From CAWBJO01 sp963789175 (GTDB lineage Bacteria > Pseudomonadota > Alphaproteobacteria > Rhizobiales > Aestuariivirgaceae), in contig CAWBJO010000005.1 of the NCBI GenBank assembly GCA_963789175.1, positions 157,777 to 221,776 of the forward strand: a stretch of 64,000 bases of DNA. Reading direction: 5' to 3'. Positions 53,463 to 61,895 of the stretch are shown here, piece after piece (the first letter of the stretch is position 1; each line of letters opens with the position of its first letter). Under the pieces are notes generated by a model, which saw only the letters and a program-made list of their open reading frames with translations, did no database searches and had not been told where the DNA came from. The position numbers and the translations under genes were made by a program.

Positions 53463-53927
53463 CGGCGCTTCATAGACGGGCCTGGCCAGAGGAGCAATGG
53501 CGAGGCCCGCGCGGATGGTGCGTCGCAGCACAAATGCAAGGTCGACTCCGAATGTATGGGTGCATTTACTGCATGCCGACTTCGTGACAAGCTCACGAAC
53601 TGGTTGTAGCTTCAAACGCTCCGCGTGTAAAAAAGCTCTCTTGCGGGACCTCCGTCGTGGTCGCCAATCTGTTGTAATTCATTAACGAATGGGTGCCGGA
53701 GGTGCCGTTTGGCATATGGCTGCATCGAACCTTAACAAGGGATTAACGACCCATGCGGTCAGCGCATGGATGAATCGCGGCAGCGCCCCTAGCTCGACCC
53801 AAGCGACTTGCCATATAACCCCCATCGGCTGTTGCGGTGCAGCAGCCACGGCCGGGTCGAAAAGCGGATCGGACCTCAAGCCGGGTAGCAAGAGCAAGAA
53901 TTTCCGCTGTTGTTAAGGAGACTGAAC
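53463..53927. other. 465-bp divergent intergenic region with several hairpins
   Basis: No gene is supported between the aminopeptidase start and the DUF1127 start. Visible signals are: the perfect inverted repeat TTCGTGA-CAAGC-TCACGAA (53581-53599), an operator candidate about 120 bases upstream of the aminopeptidase; the near-palindrome ATTCATTAACGAAT (about 53679-53692); a CtrA-like site at 53732-53747; the perfect hairpin CCATGCG-GTCAG-CGCATGG (53751-53769); and a 9-bp hairpin at 53827-53847 with a GGT loop. The last two could lie in the 5' leader of the DUF1127 gene. Confidence 0.55.
53732..53747. promoter_or_regulatory. CtrA full-site match (TTAA-N7-TTAAC)
   Basis: TTAACAAGGGATTAAC fits the CtrA consensus exactly: TTAA, seven bases, TTAA and a following C. 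It lies about 180 bases upstream of the DUF1127 gene and 270 bases from the divergent aminopeptidase start. CtrA is the cell-cycle master regulator of Alphaproteobacteria. The target gene and the sign of regulation are unknown. Confidence 0.55.
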
Positions 53928-54143
53928 ATGACGACGATCGCCACCTCCACCTCCCGCGCGCATCCCGCCTCGCGGACTGTCCCCGATTTCCTCACCCGGG
54001 TCGGCGCCGTCGTAGCCAACTACATCACCCGTGCGCGGGCCGAACGCCAGCTCGAGGCTCTCGACGACCGGCTGCTTCTCGATATCGGCCTGTCGCGCAG
54101 CGAGATCCGCCACATGGTATGGGGCGAGGGTCCTCGCCGTTAA
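53928..54143 (+). CDS. DUF1127 protein, 71 residues
   Basis: This small protein has the C-terminal DUF1127 signature (ERQLEALDDRLLLDIGLSRSEIR), an arginine-rich helix pair found in many alphaproteobacterial proteins and linked in some species to RNA binding and phosphate or carbon metabolism. The N-terminal 25 residues are Ser/Thr rich. I chose the ATG at 53928 because AAGGAG lies eight bases upstream. The stop shares TTAA with the convergent prmA stop. The upstream region is long and carries a CtrA-like site. Confidence 0.88.
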   Translation: MTTIATSTSRAHPASRTVPDFLTRVGAVVANYITRARAERQLEALDDRLLLDIGLSRSEIRHMVWGEGPRR

Positions 54144-55087
54144 CCAGGCGTTCTGGATCTTGATCGCAGCGCCCGCCGGCACCAGCCGCGCGGGTGCTCT
54201 CGTTTCCGGCGAGCTGCGGGTTTCTTGAGCACCAGGGTGCTCCACTCGCCGATGTCGATCCGCGCGTTGTGGACGAATCCATGAAGCCGGTAGGCCGCGG
54301 CGACCGCGGTCGCCTGGTCCCTGGTCAGTCCCGCCAGGATCGCCGATCCGCCGCGCGCCGTCAGGCGGGAGATCGGTCCGGCCAGGTGGATGAGCGGCCC
54401 TGCGAGAATGTTGGCGAGCACCACGTCGAATGGAGCCTCCGCTTGGATTTCGCGGTGCGCGACTCCATCGGCATGTTGGATGCGCAGGCGAGCTCCGGCC
54501 TCGTTGGTTCTCGAGTTGGCTTCAGCCACCCGTACCGCCTCCGCATCGATGTCGGTTGCCCGCACCGCCGCCGTCGAAGACTTGGCCGCGGCGATGGCGA
54601 GCACGCCGCTGCCGCTTCCGACATCGATGACGCGTTGCGGCCTGACCCGCTTCAGGAGGCGGTCGAGCGCGATGAGGCACCCTTTGGTCGTCGCGTGATG
54701 GCCGGTGCCGAAGGCCAACCCCGCATCGATCTCGATCGCATGGGCGCACGCCGTGGCGCTGTCGCGGTCGTGGCTGCCATGGATGAGGAACCGGCCGGCG
54801 CGAACCGGCGCCAGGCCTTGCAGGGACTGCCGGACCCAGTCGGTCTGCGGCACCGTCTCGACGACCGGGTCGCCGCTTCCGATGCCGCGTCGGCGCAGCG
54901 CCTCCAGTGCCGCTTCGGCTGAGTGGTGCGCGTCGAGATAGACGAGCAGTCGCCAGGTATCAGTTGCGTCGTGGACTTCCTCGACGGCAATGGTCAGAGG
55001 GTCTTCCTCGCCCTCGCCGAACGTAGCGAGTGCCGCTTCGGCCTCGGCCCGCGGAATGGGAGATATGACGAGGCGGCAGTTGGTCAT
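54140..55087 (-). CDS. prmA: Ribosomal protein L11 methyltransferase
   Basis: This 315-residue class I methyltransferase trimethylates ribosomal protein L11. An N-terminal L11-binding domain (about residues 1-100) precedes the SAM domain with AFGTGHHATTKGCL, DVGSGSGVLAIAAAK and the NILAGPL catalytic-loop motif. The C-terminus has a basic extension of about 25 residues (KPAARRKREHPRG) not usual in the family, which may reflect loss of an earlier stop. The gene is divergent from the PPK2 gene with 53 bases between starts. Confidence 0.9.
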   Translation of the reverse strand: MTNCRLVISPIPRAEAEAALATFGEGEEDPLTIAVEEVHDATDTWRLLVYLDAHHSAEAALEALRRRGIGSGDPVVETVPQTDWVRQSLQGLAPVRAGRFLIHGSHDRDSATACAHAIEIDAGLAFGTGHHATTKGCLIALDRLLKRVRPQRVIDVGSGSGVLAIAAAKSSTAAVRATDIDAEAVRVAEANSRTNEAGARLRIQHADGVAHREIQAEAPFDVVLANILAGPLIHLAGPISRLTARGGSAILAGLTRDQATAVAAAYRLHGFVHNARIDIGEWSTLVLKKPAARRKREHPRGWCRRALRSRSRTPG

Positions 55088-55140
55088 TGGCGACCTTTAC
55101 GCCATTATCGCCGTCGGTGAACAGCAGTTCGAGACGGATG

Positions 55141-55965
55141 ATGGCCAAGACCTCCCAGATGGATTTCGCCGCACGCTATCGGGCCAGGCCCGGCGGCACG
55201 ACGAGGCTCGCCGATGCCGATCCGCGCGCCATGCCTTATGAGTCCAAGGAGACCGGCGAGCGCCACCTGCGCGACGATGCCGAGGCGATCGACCGTCTCC
55301 AGGACCGCCTGTTCGCCGAGCAGAAGCATGCCGTACTCATCGTCCTTCAGGGCACCGACACGAGCGGCAAGGACGGCACGATCCGCAACGTCTTCGGCGC
55401 CACCGGCCCGCTCGGCGTCGCCGTGACTCCGTTCCGCGCGCCGACGTCGGAGGAGCTTGCCCGCGACTACCTCTGGCGGGTTCATCAGTCGGTGCCGCGC
55501 CGTGGCGTCATCGGCATCTTCAACCGGTCGCACTACGAGGACGTTCTCGTCGTGAAGGTCAGGAAGCTCGCCCCTGCCGACGTCGTCGAGAAGCGCTACG
55601 ACCAGATCAATGCCTTCGAGAAGCACCTCTCCGAGAACGGCACGGTCATCCTGAAGTTCATGCTCCACATCTCCAGGGAGGAGCAGGGGACCCGCCTTCA
55701 GGAGCGCCTCGACGATCCCGAGAAGCGCTGGAAGTTCAATCCCGACGATCTCGAGGATCGCAAGCTGTGGGACGACTACCAGGCCGCCTACGAGAACATG
55801 ATCAACCGCTGCTCGACGGCCTGGGCCCCCTGGTACGTCATACCGGCCGACCGCAACTGGGCGCGCAACTCCGCCGTCGCGCGCATCGTCCGCACGACAC
55901 TCGAAGATCTCGATCCGCAATACCCGAAGCCCGATTGGTCGCCTTCGGACTTCAAGGTCGAATAG
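55141..55965 (+). CDS. Polyphosphate kinase 2 family protein
   Basis: This 274-residue PPK2-domain enzyme transfers phosphate between polyphosphate and nucleotides. Motifs are Walker A-like GTDTSGKDGTIRNVF, the lid FNRSHYEDVLVVKVRKLAP and PWYVIPADRNWARN. One-domain PPK2 proteins use polyphosphate to phosphorylate ADP, GDP or AMP, and the class cannot be fixed by eye. Two ATG codons in a row (55138 and 55141) are possible. I use the second for better spacing to GAG. The following MFS gene begins nine bases after the stop. Confidence 0.88.
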   Translation: MAKTSQMDFAARYRARPGGTTRLADADPRAMPYESKETGERHLRDDAEAIDRLQDRLFAEQKHAVLIVLQGTDTSGKDGTIRNVFGATGPLGVAVTPFRAPTSEELARDYLWRVHQSVPRRGVIGIFNRSHYEDVLVVKVRKLAPADVVEKRYDQINAFEKHLSENGTVILKFMLHISREEQGTRLQERLDDPEKRWKFNPDDLEDRKLWDDYQAAYENMINRCSTAWAPWYVIPADRNWARNSAVARIVRTTLEDLDPQYPKPDWSPSDFKVE

Positions 55966-55974
55966 CGGCGCGCC

Positions 55975-57396
55975 ATGCCTCTGAGGCAAGATCGGATCAT
56001 CCCGCTCGTCGTGGCATCGGCGCTGTTCATGGAGAACCTCGATTCGACCGTGATCGCGACGTCGTTGCCGGCCATCGCGCTCGACCTGGGCCAGGATCCT
56101 GTCATCCTGAAGCTCGCATTCACGTCCTATCTCCTGAGTCTCGCCGTGTTCATTCCCATCAGCGGCTGGTGCGCCGACCGCTTCGGGGCGCGCCGAGTCT
56201 TCCGCGTCGCCATCGGCATCTTCACCCTGGCATCGGTCGGCTGCGGCTTCGCGCAGTCCCTCGAGGGTCTCGTGGCGGCGCGTGCCTTCCAGGGCTTGGG
56301 TGGAGCGCTGATGGTGCCCGTCGGGCGCCTCATCGTGCTGCGCCTGGTGCCCAAGCGCGAGCTCCTGAATGCGCTTGCCTATCTGACCATTCCCGCACTC
56401 GTCGGGCCGCTCGCCGGCCCGCCGCTCGGCGGCTTCATCACCACCTATTTCCACTGGCGATGGATATTCTGGATCAACATTCCGGTCGGCATCCTCGGCA
56501 TCTTTCTCGCCACCCGGTTCATTCCAAAACTCCAGGCGGAGACGCCCGACCGTTTCGACTTTGCCGGCTTCGTCCTCGTAGGCGCCGGCCTGTCCACCCT
56601 CATGTTCGGCGTCACGACGCTGTCGGCGGACATTCTGCCGCCGCACGGCGCCCCGCTGCTCATCGGCGCGGGCGTCGTCATCCTCGTCCTCTACCTTCTC
56701 CACGCCCGCCGCATCACCTATGCCATCCTCGACCTCACCCTCCTGCGCATCCCGACGTTCCGGTCCAGCGTCATGGGCGGCAGCCTCTTCCGCATCGGCG
56801 TCGGTGCGCTGCCGTTCCTCCTGCCGCTCCTCCTGCAGCTCGGGTTCGGGCTCAATCCCTTCCAGTCGGGGCTGCTGACCTTCGCGGCCGCCGCCGGCGC
56901 CATGACCATGAAGTTCGTGGCCCGCCCCGTGCTCGAACGCTTCGGCTTCAAGCCTGTGCTGATCGTCAACGCGCTTCTGGGTTCGCTCTTTCTCGGCGTC
57001 AATGCGCTCCTCGAAGCGGAGACGCCGCATCTTCTCATCCTCGGCCTGTTCCTCGCCGGCGGGTTCTTCCGCTCCCTCCAGTTCACGAGCATCAATGCAC
57101 TCGGCTATTCCGACGTGCCTGAGCGGCAGATGAGCCGAGCCTCCACGCTCTACAACGTTCTGCAGCAGCTCTCCCTGTCGCTCGGCGTCGCCGTCGCCGC
57201 CGGTGTTCTCGAGTTGGCGCGCGCAACCCGCGCCGAGCCGGTCCTGACCGTGGCCGACATGCAGATGGCCTTCGTGGTCGTCGCGCTCATTTCGGCGAGT
57301 TCGGCCATCGTGTTCCTGGGGCTCGACGCGGCCGCCGGGCATGCAGTCTCGGGTCGCGGCCGCGTGCAGGCCGGTCCGCCGGAGTCGAGCCAGTAG
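55975..57396 (+). CDS. MFS transporter, DHA2/EmrB-QacA type
   Basis: This 473-residue membrane protein has 13-14 hydrophobic helices. The N-terminal signature FMENLDSTVIATSLPAIA (motif D1) is present, with motif A in GWCADRFGARRVFR and motif C in LTIPALVGPLAGPPLGG. It should export small toxic compounds using the proton gradient. The substrate is unknown, and no adaptor protein gene lies beside it. It is close behind the PPK2 gene and may share its transcript. Confidence 0.88.
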   Translation: MPLRQDRIIPLVVASALFMENLDSTVIATSLPAIALDLGQDPVILKLAFTSYLLSLAVFIPISGWCADRFGARRVFRVAIGIFTLASVGCGFAQSLEGLVAARAFQGLGGALMVPVGRLIVLRLVPKRELLNALAYLTIPALVGPLAGPPLGGFITTYFHWRWIFWINIPVGILGIFLATRFIPKLQAETPDRFDFAGFVLVGAGLSTLMFGVTTLSADILPPHGAPLLIGAGVVILVLYLLHARRITYAILDLTLLRIPTFRSSVMGGSLFRIGVGALPFLLPLLLQLGFGLNPFQSGLLTFAAAAGAMTMKFVARPVLERFGFKPVLIVNALLGSLFLGVNALLEAETPHLLILGLFLAGGFFRSLQFTSINALGYSDVPERQMSRASTLYNVLQQLSLSLGVAVAAGVLELARATRAEPVLTVADMQMAFVVVALISASSAIVFLGLDAAAGHAVSGRGRVQAGPPESSQ

Positions 57397-57402
57397 CGGC
57401 CG

Positions 57403-59760
57403 TCACGCCTTATGGACGAAGCTGTCGAGGACGCGCTTCTCGCCTGCCTTCTCGAAGGCGATGGTGAGCTTGTTGCCATCTATGCGCAGGATGCGCCCGT
57501 AGCCGAACTTCTGATGGAAGATGCGGTCGCCGGTATCGAAGCCGGGTGCTGCCTCGGCGTCGCGGGCGATGAGCTCGCCTTCGATGATGTGCGGCGTCGA
57601 GCGCAGGCCGCGGCCCTCGGCATAGGCCTGCTTGGCCCTTTGCCAGCCCGGCGTCGAATAGGTGTTGGCGAACGGGGCGACGTCGTCGAAGCGCGATCCG
57701 CCGTAGCCGCCGAGGCCGTAGCCGCCGAACGTCGTAGACATCGCCTCCACCTCGACGTGCTCCTCCGGCAGTTCCTCGATGAAGCGCGACGGCAGGGAGT
57801 TCTGCCACATGTTGTGGACGCGACGGTTCTGCGCGAATGAGATCTTGAGGACCTCCTTGGCCCGCGTGATGCCGACATAGGCCAGCCGCCGCTCTTCTTC
57901 CAGTCCGGCGCGGCCCTTTTCGTCGAGCGACCGCTGGTGCGGGAACAGGCCTTCCTCCCAGCCGGGCAGGAAGACGGTGCGGAACTCGAGCCCCTTCGCC
58001 GAGTGCAGGGTCATCAGGTTGACTTTGTCATCGGAGGCGATCGAGTCGGTGTCCATGACGAGCGCGATGTGCTCGAGGAAGCCGGCCAGGGTCTCGAATT
58101 CGCCCATCGAGCGCACGAGCTCCTTCAGGTTCTCGAGCCGGCCCTGCGCCTCGGGGCTCCTGTCGTTCTGCCACATCTGGGTGTACCCCGATTCATCGAG
58201 AATGACCTCGGCGAGCTCGGTGTGGGGCAGGGTGTCGATGAGCGATCGCCAGCGCCCGAACGACTGGAGCAGGGCGGCGAGCGCCGACCGCGTCTTCGCC
58301 GGCAGCTCGTCGGAAAGCGCCAGCGCCTCGGCGGCACGGTACAGCGACGAGTCCTGGGCTCGCGCGTGCTGGTGCATGCGCTTGACGGACGTGTCGCCGA
58401 TGCTGCGCTTCGGCGTGTTGACTATCCGCTCGAAGGCGAGGTCGTTGTCGGGAGATGCCGTGACCTTCAGATAGGCGAGCGCATCCCGGATTTCCTGCCG
58501 CTCGTAGAAGCGCGGACCGCCGACGACGCGATACGGCAGGCCGAGGGTGATGAAGCGGTCTTCGAAGGCTCGCATCTGGAACGACGCCCGCACCAGGATG
58601 GCGATGTCGTTGAGCCGGTGCCCGGCGCGCTGCAGGCTTTCGATGTCGTCGCCGATGGTGCGCGCTTCCTCGTCGCCGTCCCAATGACCGCGCACCACGA
58701 TCTTGAGACCCTCCGCCGCGTCGGTGCGCAAGGTCTTGCCGAGCCGGCTCTCGTTCTTGGCGATGAGCCCGGACGCGGCGCCGAGGATGTGCGGCGTGGA
58801 GCGGTAGTTGCGTTCGAGCCGGATGACCTTCGCGCCCGGGAAATCCTTCTCGAACCTGAGGATGTTGTCGACCTCGGCGCCGCGCCAGCCATAGATCGAC
58901 TGGTCGTCGTCGCCGACGCAGCAGATGTTGCGATGCCCCTGGGCGAGCAGCCTGAGCCACAGATACTGGGCGACGTTGGTGTCCTGGTATTCGTCGACCA
59001 GCATGTACCGGAAACGGCGCTGGTAGTCGGCGAGCACGTCCGGATGATTCTGGAAGATGCGCAGCACTTCGAGCAGGAGGTCGCCGAAGTCGCAGCTGTT
59101 CAGGATCTTCAGGCGCTGCTGATACTCGGCATAGATGACGCCGCCCTGGCCGTTCGCGAAGCCCGCGGCCTCGCCCGCCGGCACCTTGTCCGGAAAGAGC
59201 CCGCGGTTCTTCCAGCTGTCGATCAGTCCGGCGATCTGGCGCGCCGGCCATCGCTTCTCGTCGATGCCGTGCGCCTCGAGCAGCTGTTTCAGCAGGCGCA
59301 CCTGGTCGTCGGTGTCGAGGATGGAGAAGCTCGACTTGAGTCCGGCGAGTTCGGCATGTCGTCTCAGGATCTTCACTCCGATCGCGTGGAACGTCCCGAG
59401 CCACGTCATGCCCTCGACGACGCCGCCGATGAGATCGCCGATGCGGTCCTTCATCTCGCGCGCCGCCTTGTTGGTGAAAGTGACGGCGAGAATCTGGCTC
59501 GGCCAGGCCCGGCGCGTCGCCAGGACATGGGCGAGCCGCGTCGTCAGGACGCGCGTCTTGCCCGTGCCGGCGCCGGCCAGGACGAGAAGGGGTCCCTCCA
59601 GCGTCTCGACCGCCAGACGCTGCTCCGGATTGAGGCCCTTGAGATAGGGAGGCTCCGCGCCCATCAACGCCCGTGCGGCGATGCCGCCTTGTGGTTCGCC
59701 GGACGGCAGCGTCTCCTCAGGCGGAATCTCCTCACCGATGTCGTATGGCTTCGAAGGCAT
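57403..59760 (-). CDS. UvrD/PcrA-type superfamily 1 DNA helicase
   Basis: This 785-residue 3'-5' helicase functions in repair or removal of protein-DNA complexes. Motifs in order: Q motif LNPEQRLAVE, Walker A AGAGTGKTRVLTTRL, TFTNKAAREMKDR (Ia), VDEYQDTNVAQYLWL (II), GDDDQSIYGWRGA (III), RLERNYRSTPHIL (IV), LMTLHSAKGLEFRTVFL (V) and VGITRAKE (VI). A C-terminal PcrA-like segment binds RNA polymerase in relatives (GDRIFHQKFGYGRIL). I chose the ATG at 59760, giving MPSKPYDIGEEIPP. The very long upstream extension of this frame crosses two other genes and is rejected. Confidence 0.93.
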   Translation of the reverse strand: MPSKPYDIGEEIPPEETLPSGEPQGGIAARALMGAEPPYLKGLNPEQRLAVETLEGPLLVLAGAGTGKTRVLTTRLAHVLATRRAWPSQILAVTFTNKAAREMKDRIGDLIGGVVEGMTWLGTFHAIGVKILRRHAELAGLKSSFSILDTDDQVRLLKQLLEAHGIDEKRWPARQIAGLIDSWKNRGLFPDKVPAGEAAGFANGQGGVIYAEYQQRLKILNSCDFGDLLLEVLRIFQNHPDVLADYQRRFRYMLVDEYQDTNVAQYLWLRLLAQGHRNICCVGDDDQSIYGWRGAEVDNILRFEKDFPGAKVIRLERNYRSTPHILGAASGLIAKNESRLGKTLRTDAAEGLKIVVRGHWDGDEEARTIGDDIESLQRAGHRLNDIAILVRASFQMRAFEDRFITLGLPYRVVGGPRFYERQEIRDALAYLKVTASPDNDLAFERIVNTPKRSIGDTSVKRMHQHARAQDSSLYRAAEALALSDELPAKTRSALAALLQSFGRWRSLIDTLPHTELAEVILDESGYTQMWQNDRSPEAQGRLENLKELVRSMGEFETLAGFLEHIALVMDTDSIASDDKVNLMTLHSAKGLEFRTVFLPGWEEGLFPHQRSLDEKGRAGLEEERRLAYVGITRAKEVLKISFAQNRRVHNMWQNSLPSRFIEELPEEHVEVEAMSTTFGGYGLGGYGGSRFDDVAPFANTYSTPGWQRAKQAYAEGRGLRSTPHIIEGELIARDAEAAPGFDTGDRIFHQKFGYGRILRIDGNKLTIAFEKAGEKRVLDSFVHKA

Positions 59761-59843
59761 GGGACTTTCGGTTTCCGCTGATCCTTGCGCCGTATATAGC
59801 AGTTCGAGGCGGCGAAACGAGGACCAATTCCCGAAAGCGGGTG

Positions 59844-60329
59844 TCAGGATTTCCGCGGGATGCCGATTCGATGTCCGACCTGGGGCGGAACGGGAAGGCC
59901 GTTGTGCGCCGCGTGCATGGCCTTGATCTTTTCCAGAATCGGTTCCGGAAACGGGCTCGACCTCTTGGCGGCCATGTCGATGTGCATGACGATGTTCTCG
60001 GTGACGCAGGCGAGCCAGCCGTCCTTGGCGTGGAACATCTCCTGCACGTAGTGGACGCGCTTGGCGTCGTGGTCGAGAAACTGCACCGTCACCCGGACCT
60101 CGTCGCCGGCATGCAGCTCGCGCACATAGGTGAGATGCGCCTCGAGCGTGAAGAACGAGTTTCCCGTCGCCTTCACGTATTCGGGGCCAAGTCCCACGAG
60201 CCCGAACGCCTCGTCGCCGCAGCGGTCGAAGATGACGCTGTAGTAGGCCATGTTGAAATGGCCGTTGTAGTCGATCCACTGGTCCTCGACCGACTGGATC
60301 CTGCCGACGAACGGCGCCGGAAAAGCCAT
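59844..60329 (-). CDS. Acyl-CoA thioesterase, hotdog fold
   Basis: This 161-residue protein matches the 4-hydroxybenzoyl-CoA thioesterase-like hotdog family (QWIDYNGHFNMAYYSVIFDR and LEAHLTYVRELHAGDEV). It hydrolyses acyl-CoA esters. The physiological acyl chain is unknown. I chose the ATG at 60329, preceded by GAGGGG, which gives MAFPAPFVGRIQ. It is upstream of the helicase gene on the same strand (83 bases) and divergent from the GlcD-type oxidase gene, 67 bases apart. Confidence 0.86.
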   Translation of the reverse strand: MAFPAPFVGRIQSVEDQWIDYNGHFNMAYYSVIFDRCGDEAFGLVGLGPEYVKATGNSFFTLEAHLTYVRELHAGDEVRVTVQFLDHDAKRVHYVQEMFHAKDGWLACVTENIVMHIDMAAKRSSPFPEPILEKIKAMHAAHNGLPVPPQVGHRIGIPRKS

Positions 60330-60396
60330 CGCAATCCCCTCGTTCTTTGCTAGTTTCGACAGACGCATAGCATCGACGGGGCGGCAAGGACAAACG

Positions 60397-61794
60397 ATGG
60401 CGACGAGCGAGGTCTTGAGGCGCAACAGCACGGCCGCGGCGATCGCCGAAATCGGCAAGTTGCTGGGCCCGCGGCTGTCGGTTGCCGAGGCGGTCCGCCA
60501 GCAGCACGGCAAGGACCTGACCTGGAACGAGGGAGCCGCGCCCGATGCGGTCGCCTTCGTCGAGACGACCGACGAGGTGGCGGCGATCGTCAGGATCGCC
60601 GGCCGCCACGAAACGCCGCTCATACCTTACGGGACCGGTACGTCGCTCGAGGGCCACATCAGTGCGCCGCATGGCGGCGTCAGCGTCGACCTGTCGCGCA
60701 TGAATCGCATTCTCGAGGTCAACCCCGAGGATCTCGACGTGCGGGTTGAGGCTGGCGTGACCAGGAAGCAGCTCAACGCCCATCTCCGCGACCAGGGCCT
60801 GTTCTTCCCGATCGATCCCGGCGCCGATGCCAGCCTCGGCGGCATGGCGGCGACGAGGGCGTCGGGCACCAATGCCGTGCGCTACGGGACGATGCGCGAG
60901 AACGTCCTGAGCCTCACCGCCGTCCTCGCCGACGGACAGGTCGTGCGCACGGCGAGGCGCGCCAGGAAGTCGGCGGCCGGATACGACCTCACGCGGCTGC
61001 TGGTCGGTTCCGAGGGCACGCTCGGCATCATCACCGAGGTCACTTTGAAGCTGCACGGCATTCCCGAAGCGGTTCTGTCGGGCGTATGCGCCTTCCCCGA
61101 TATCGGGGCGGCCTGTGATGCGTCGATCCTGACCATCCAGTCCGGCGTGCCGGTCGCGCGGATCGAGCTCCTCGATGCGCTTCAGGTGCGCGCCGCCAAC
61201 CTCTATTCCAAGCTCACGCTGCCGGAAGTGCCCCACCTGTTCGTCGAATTCCACGGCACCGATGCCGGCGCCCGCGAGCAGGTGGCCTCGTTCCGCGACA
61301 TCGCCAGGCAGTTCGGCGGCGGCGAGCTCGACTGGGCCGAGAAGCAGGAGGATCGCGACCGGCTGTGGCAGGCGCGGCACGACGCGTTCTGGGCGGCAAA
61401 GGGCATGGTTCCCGGGAAGGAGGCGTTCGCCACCGACGTCTGCGTGCCCATCTCGCGGCTCGCCGAATGCGTGTTGGCAACCCAGGCGGACATGGCGGCG
61501 CACGGGCTCGTCGGTCCCATCGTCGGCCATGTGGGCGACGGCAACTTCCACGTCACCCTGTTCTGCGACGTGGGCGATGCCGACGAGCTCGCCCGCTGCA
61601 AGGCCTTCTACGACCGGCTCATTCACCGGGCGCTCGACATGGAGGGCACCTCGACGGGCGAGCATGGGATCGGCCGCGGGAAGATGCGGTACCTCGAGGC
61701 GGAACACGGGCCCGCCGTCGCCGTCATGAGAACCCTGAAACAGGCTTTGGACCCCAAAAACATCCTGAATCCTGGTAAACTGGTGCCTCAGTAG
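60397..61794 (+). CDS. FAD-linked oxidase, GlcD/D-lactate dehydrogenase type
   Basis: This 465-residue flavoprotein has the PCMH FAD-binding fold (LIPYGTGTSLEGHISAP, GADASLGGMAATRASGTNAV and LVGSEGTLGIITEVTLKL) and a C-terminal FAD-linked oxidase domain with VGHVGDGNFHVTLF and GEHGIGRGKMRYL. It resembles cytochrome-linked D-lactate dehydrogenases and glycolate oxidase subunit GlcD. As no GlcE or GlcF genes are adjacent, D-lactate or another 2-hydroxy acid is the better guess. The start (ATG 60397) gives a normal length. Confidence 0.88.
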   Translation: MATSEVLRRNSTAAAIAEIGKLLGPRLSVAEAVRQQHGKDLTWNEGAAPDAVAFVETTDEVAAIVRIAGRHETPLIPYGTGTSLEGHISAPHGGVSVDLSRMNRILEVNPEDLDVRVEAGVTRKQLNAHLRDQGLFFPIDPGADASLGGMAATRASGTNAVRYGTMRENVLSLTAVLADGQVVRTARRARKSAAGYDLTRLLVGSEGTLGIITEVTLKLHGIPEAVLSGVCAFPDIGAACDASILTIQSGVPVARIELLDALQVRAANLYSKLTLPEVPHLFVEFHGTDAGAREQVASFRDIARQFGGGELDWAEKQEDRDRLWQARHDAFWAAKGMVPGKEAFATDVCVPISRLAECVLATQADMAAHGLVGPIVGHVGDGNFHVTLFCDVGDADELARCKAFYDRLIHRALDMEGTSTGEHGIGRGKMRYLEAEHGPAVAVMRTLKQALDPKNILNPGKLVPQ

Positions 61795-61895
61795 ACCCGA
61801 ATCATGCTTTGGGTGCCTAGCTTTGGTCTCATATTCCCGGTACCTCATTAGGCCGCTATGACAGCTTGCAGACTTCGTTCGCGGAAGGCGATGCC

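Noticed and set aside
53679..53692. ATTCATTAACGAAT as a CtrA site
   Set aside because: The second TTAA half is not at the 7-base spacing, so it is only a near-palindrome.
57403..61848. Helicase frame extended to 1481 codons
   Set aside because: The extra 696 codons cross the thioesterase and oxidase genes in antisense or another frame. Family similarity begins only at the ATG at 59760.
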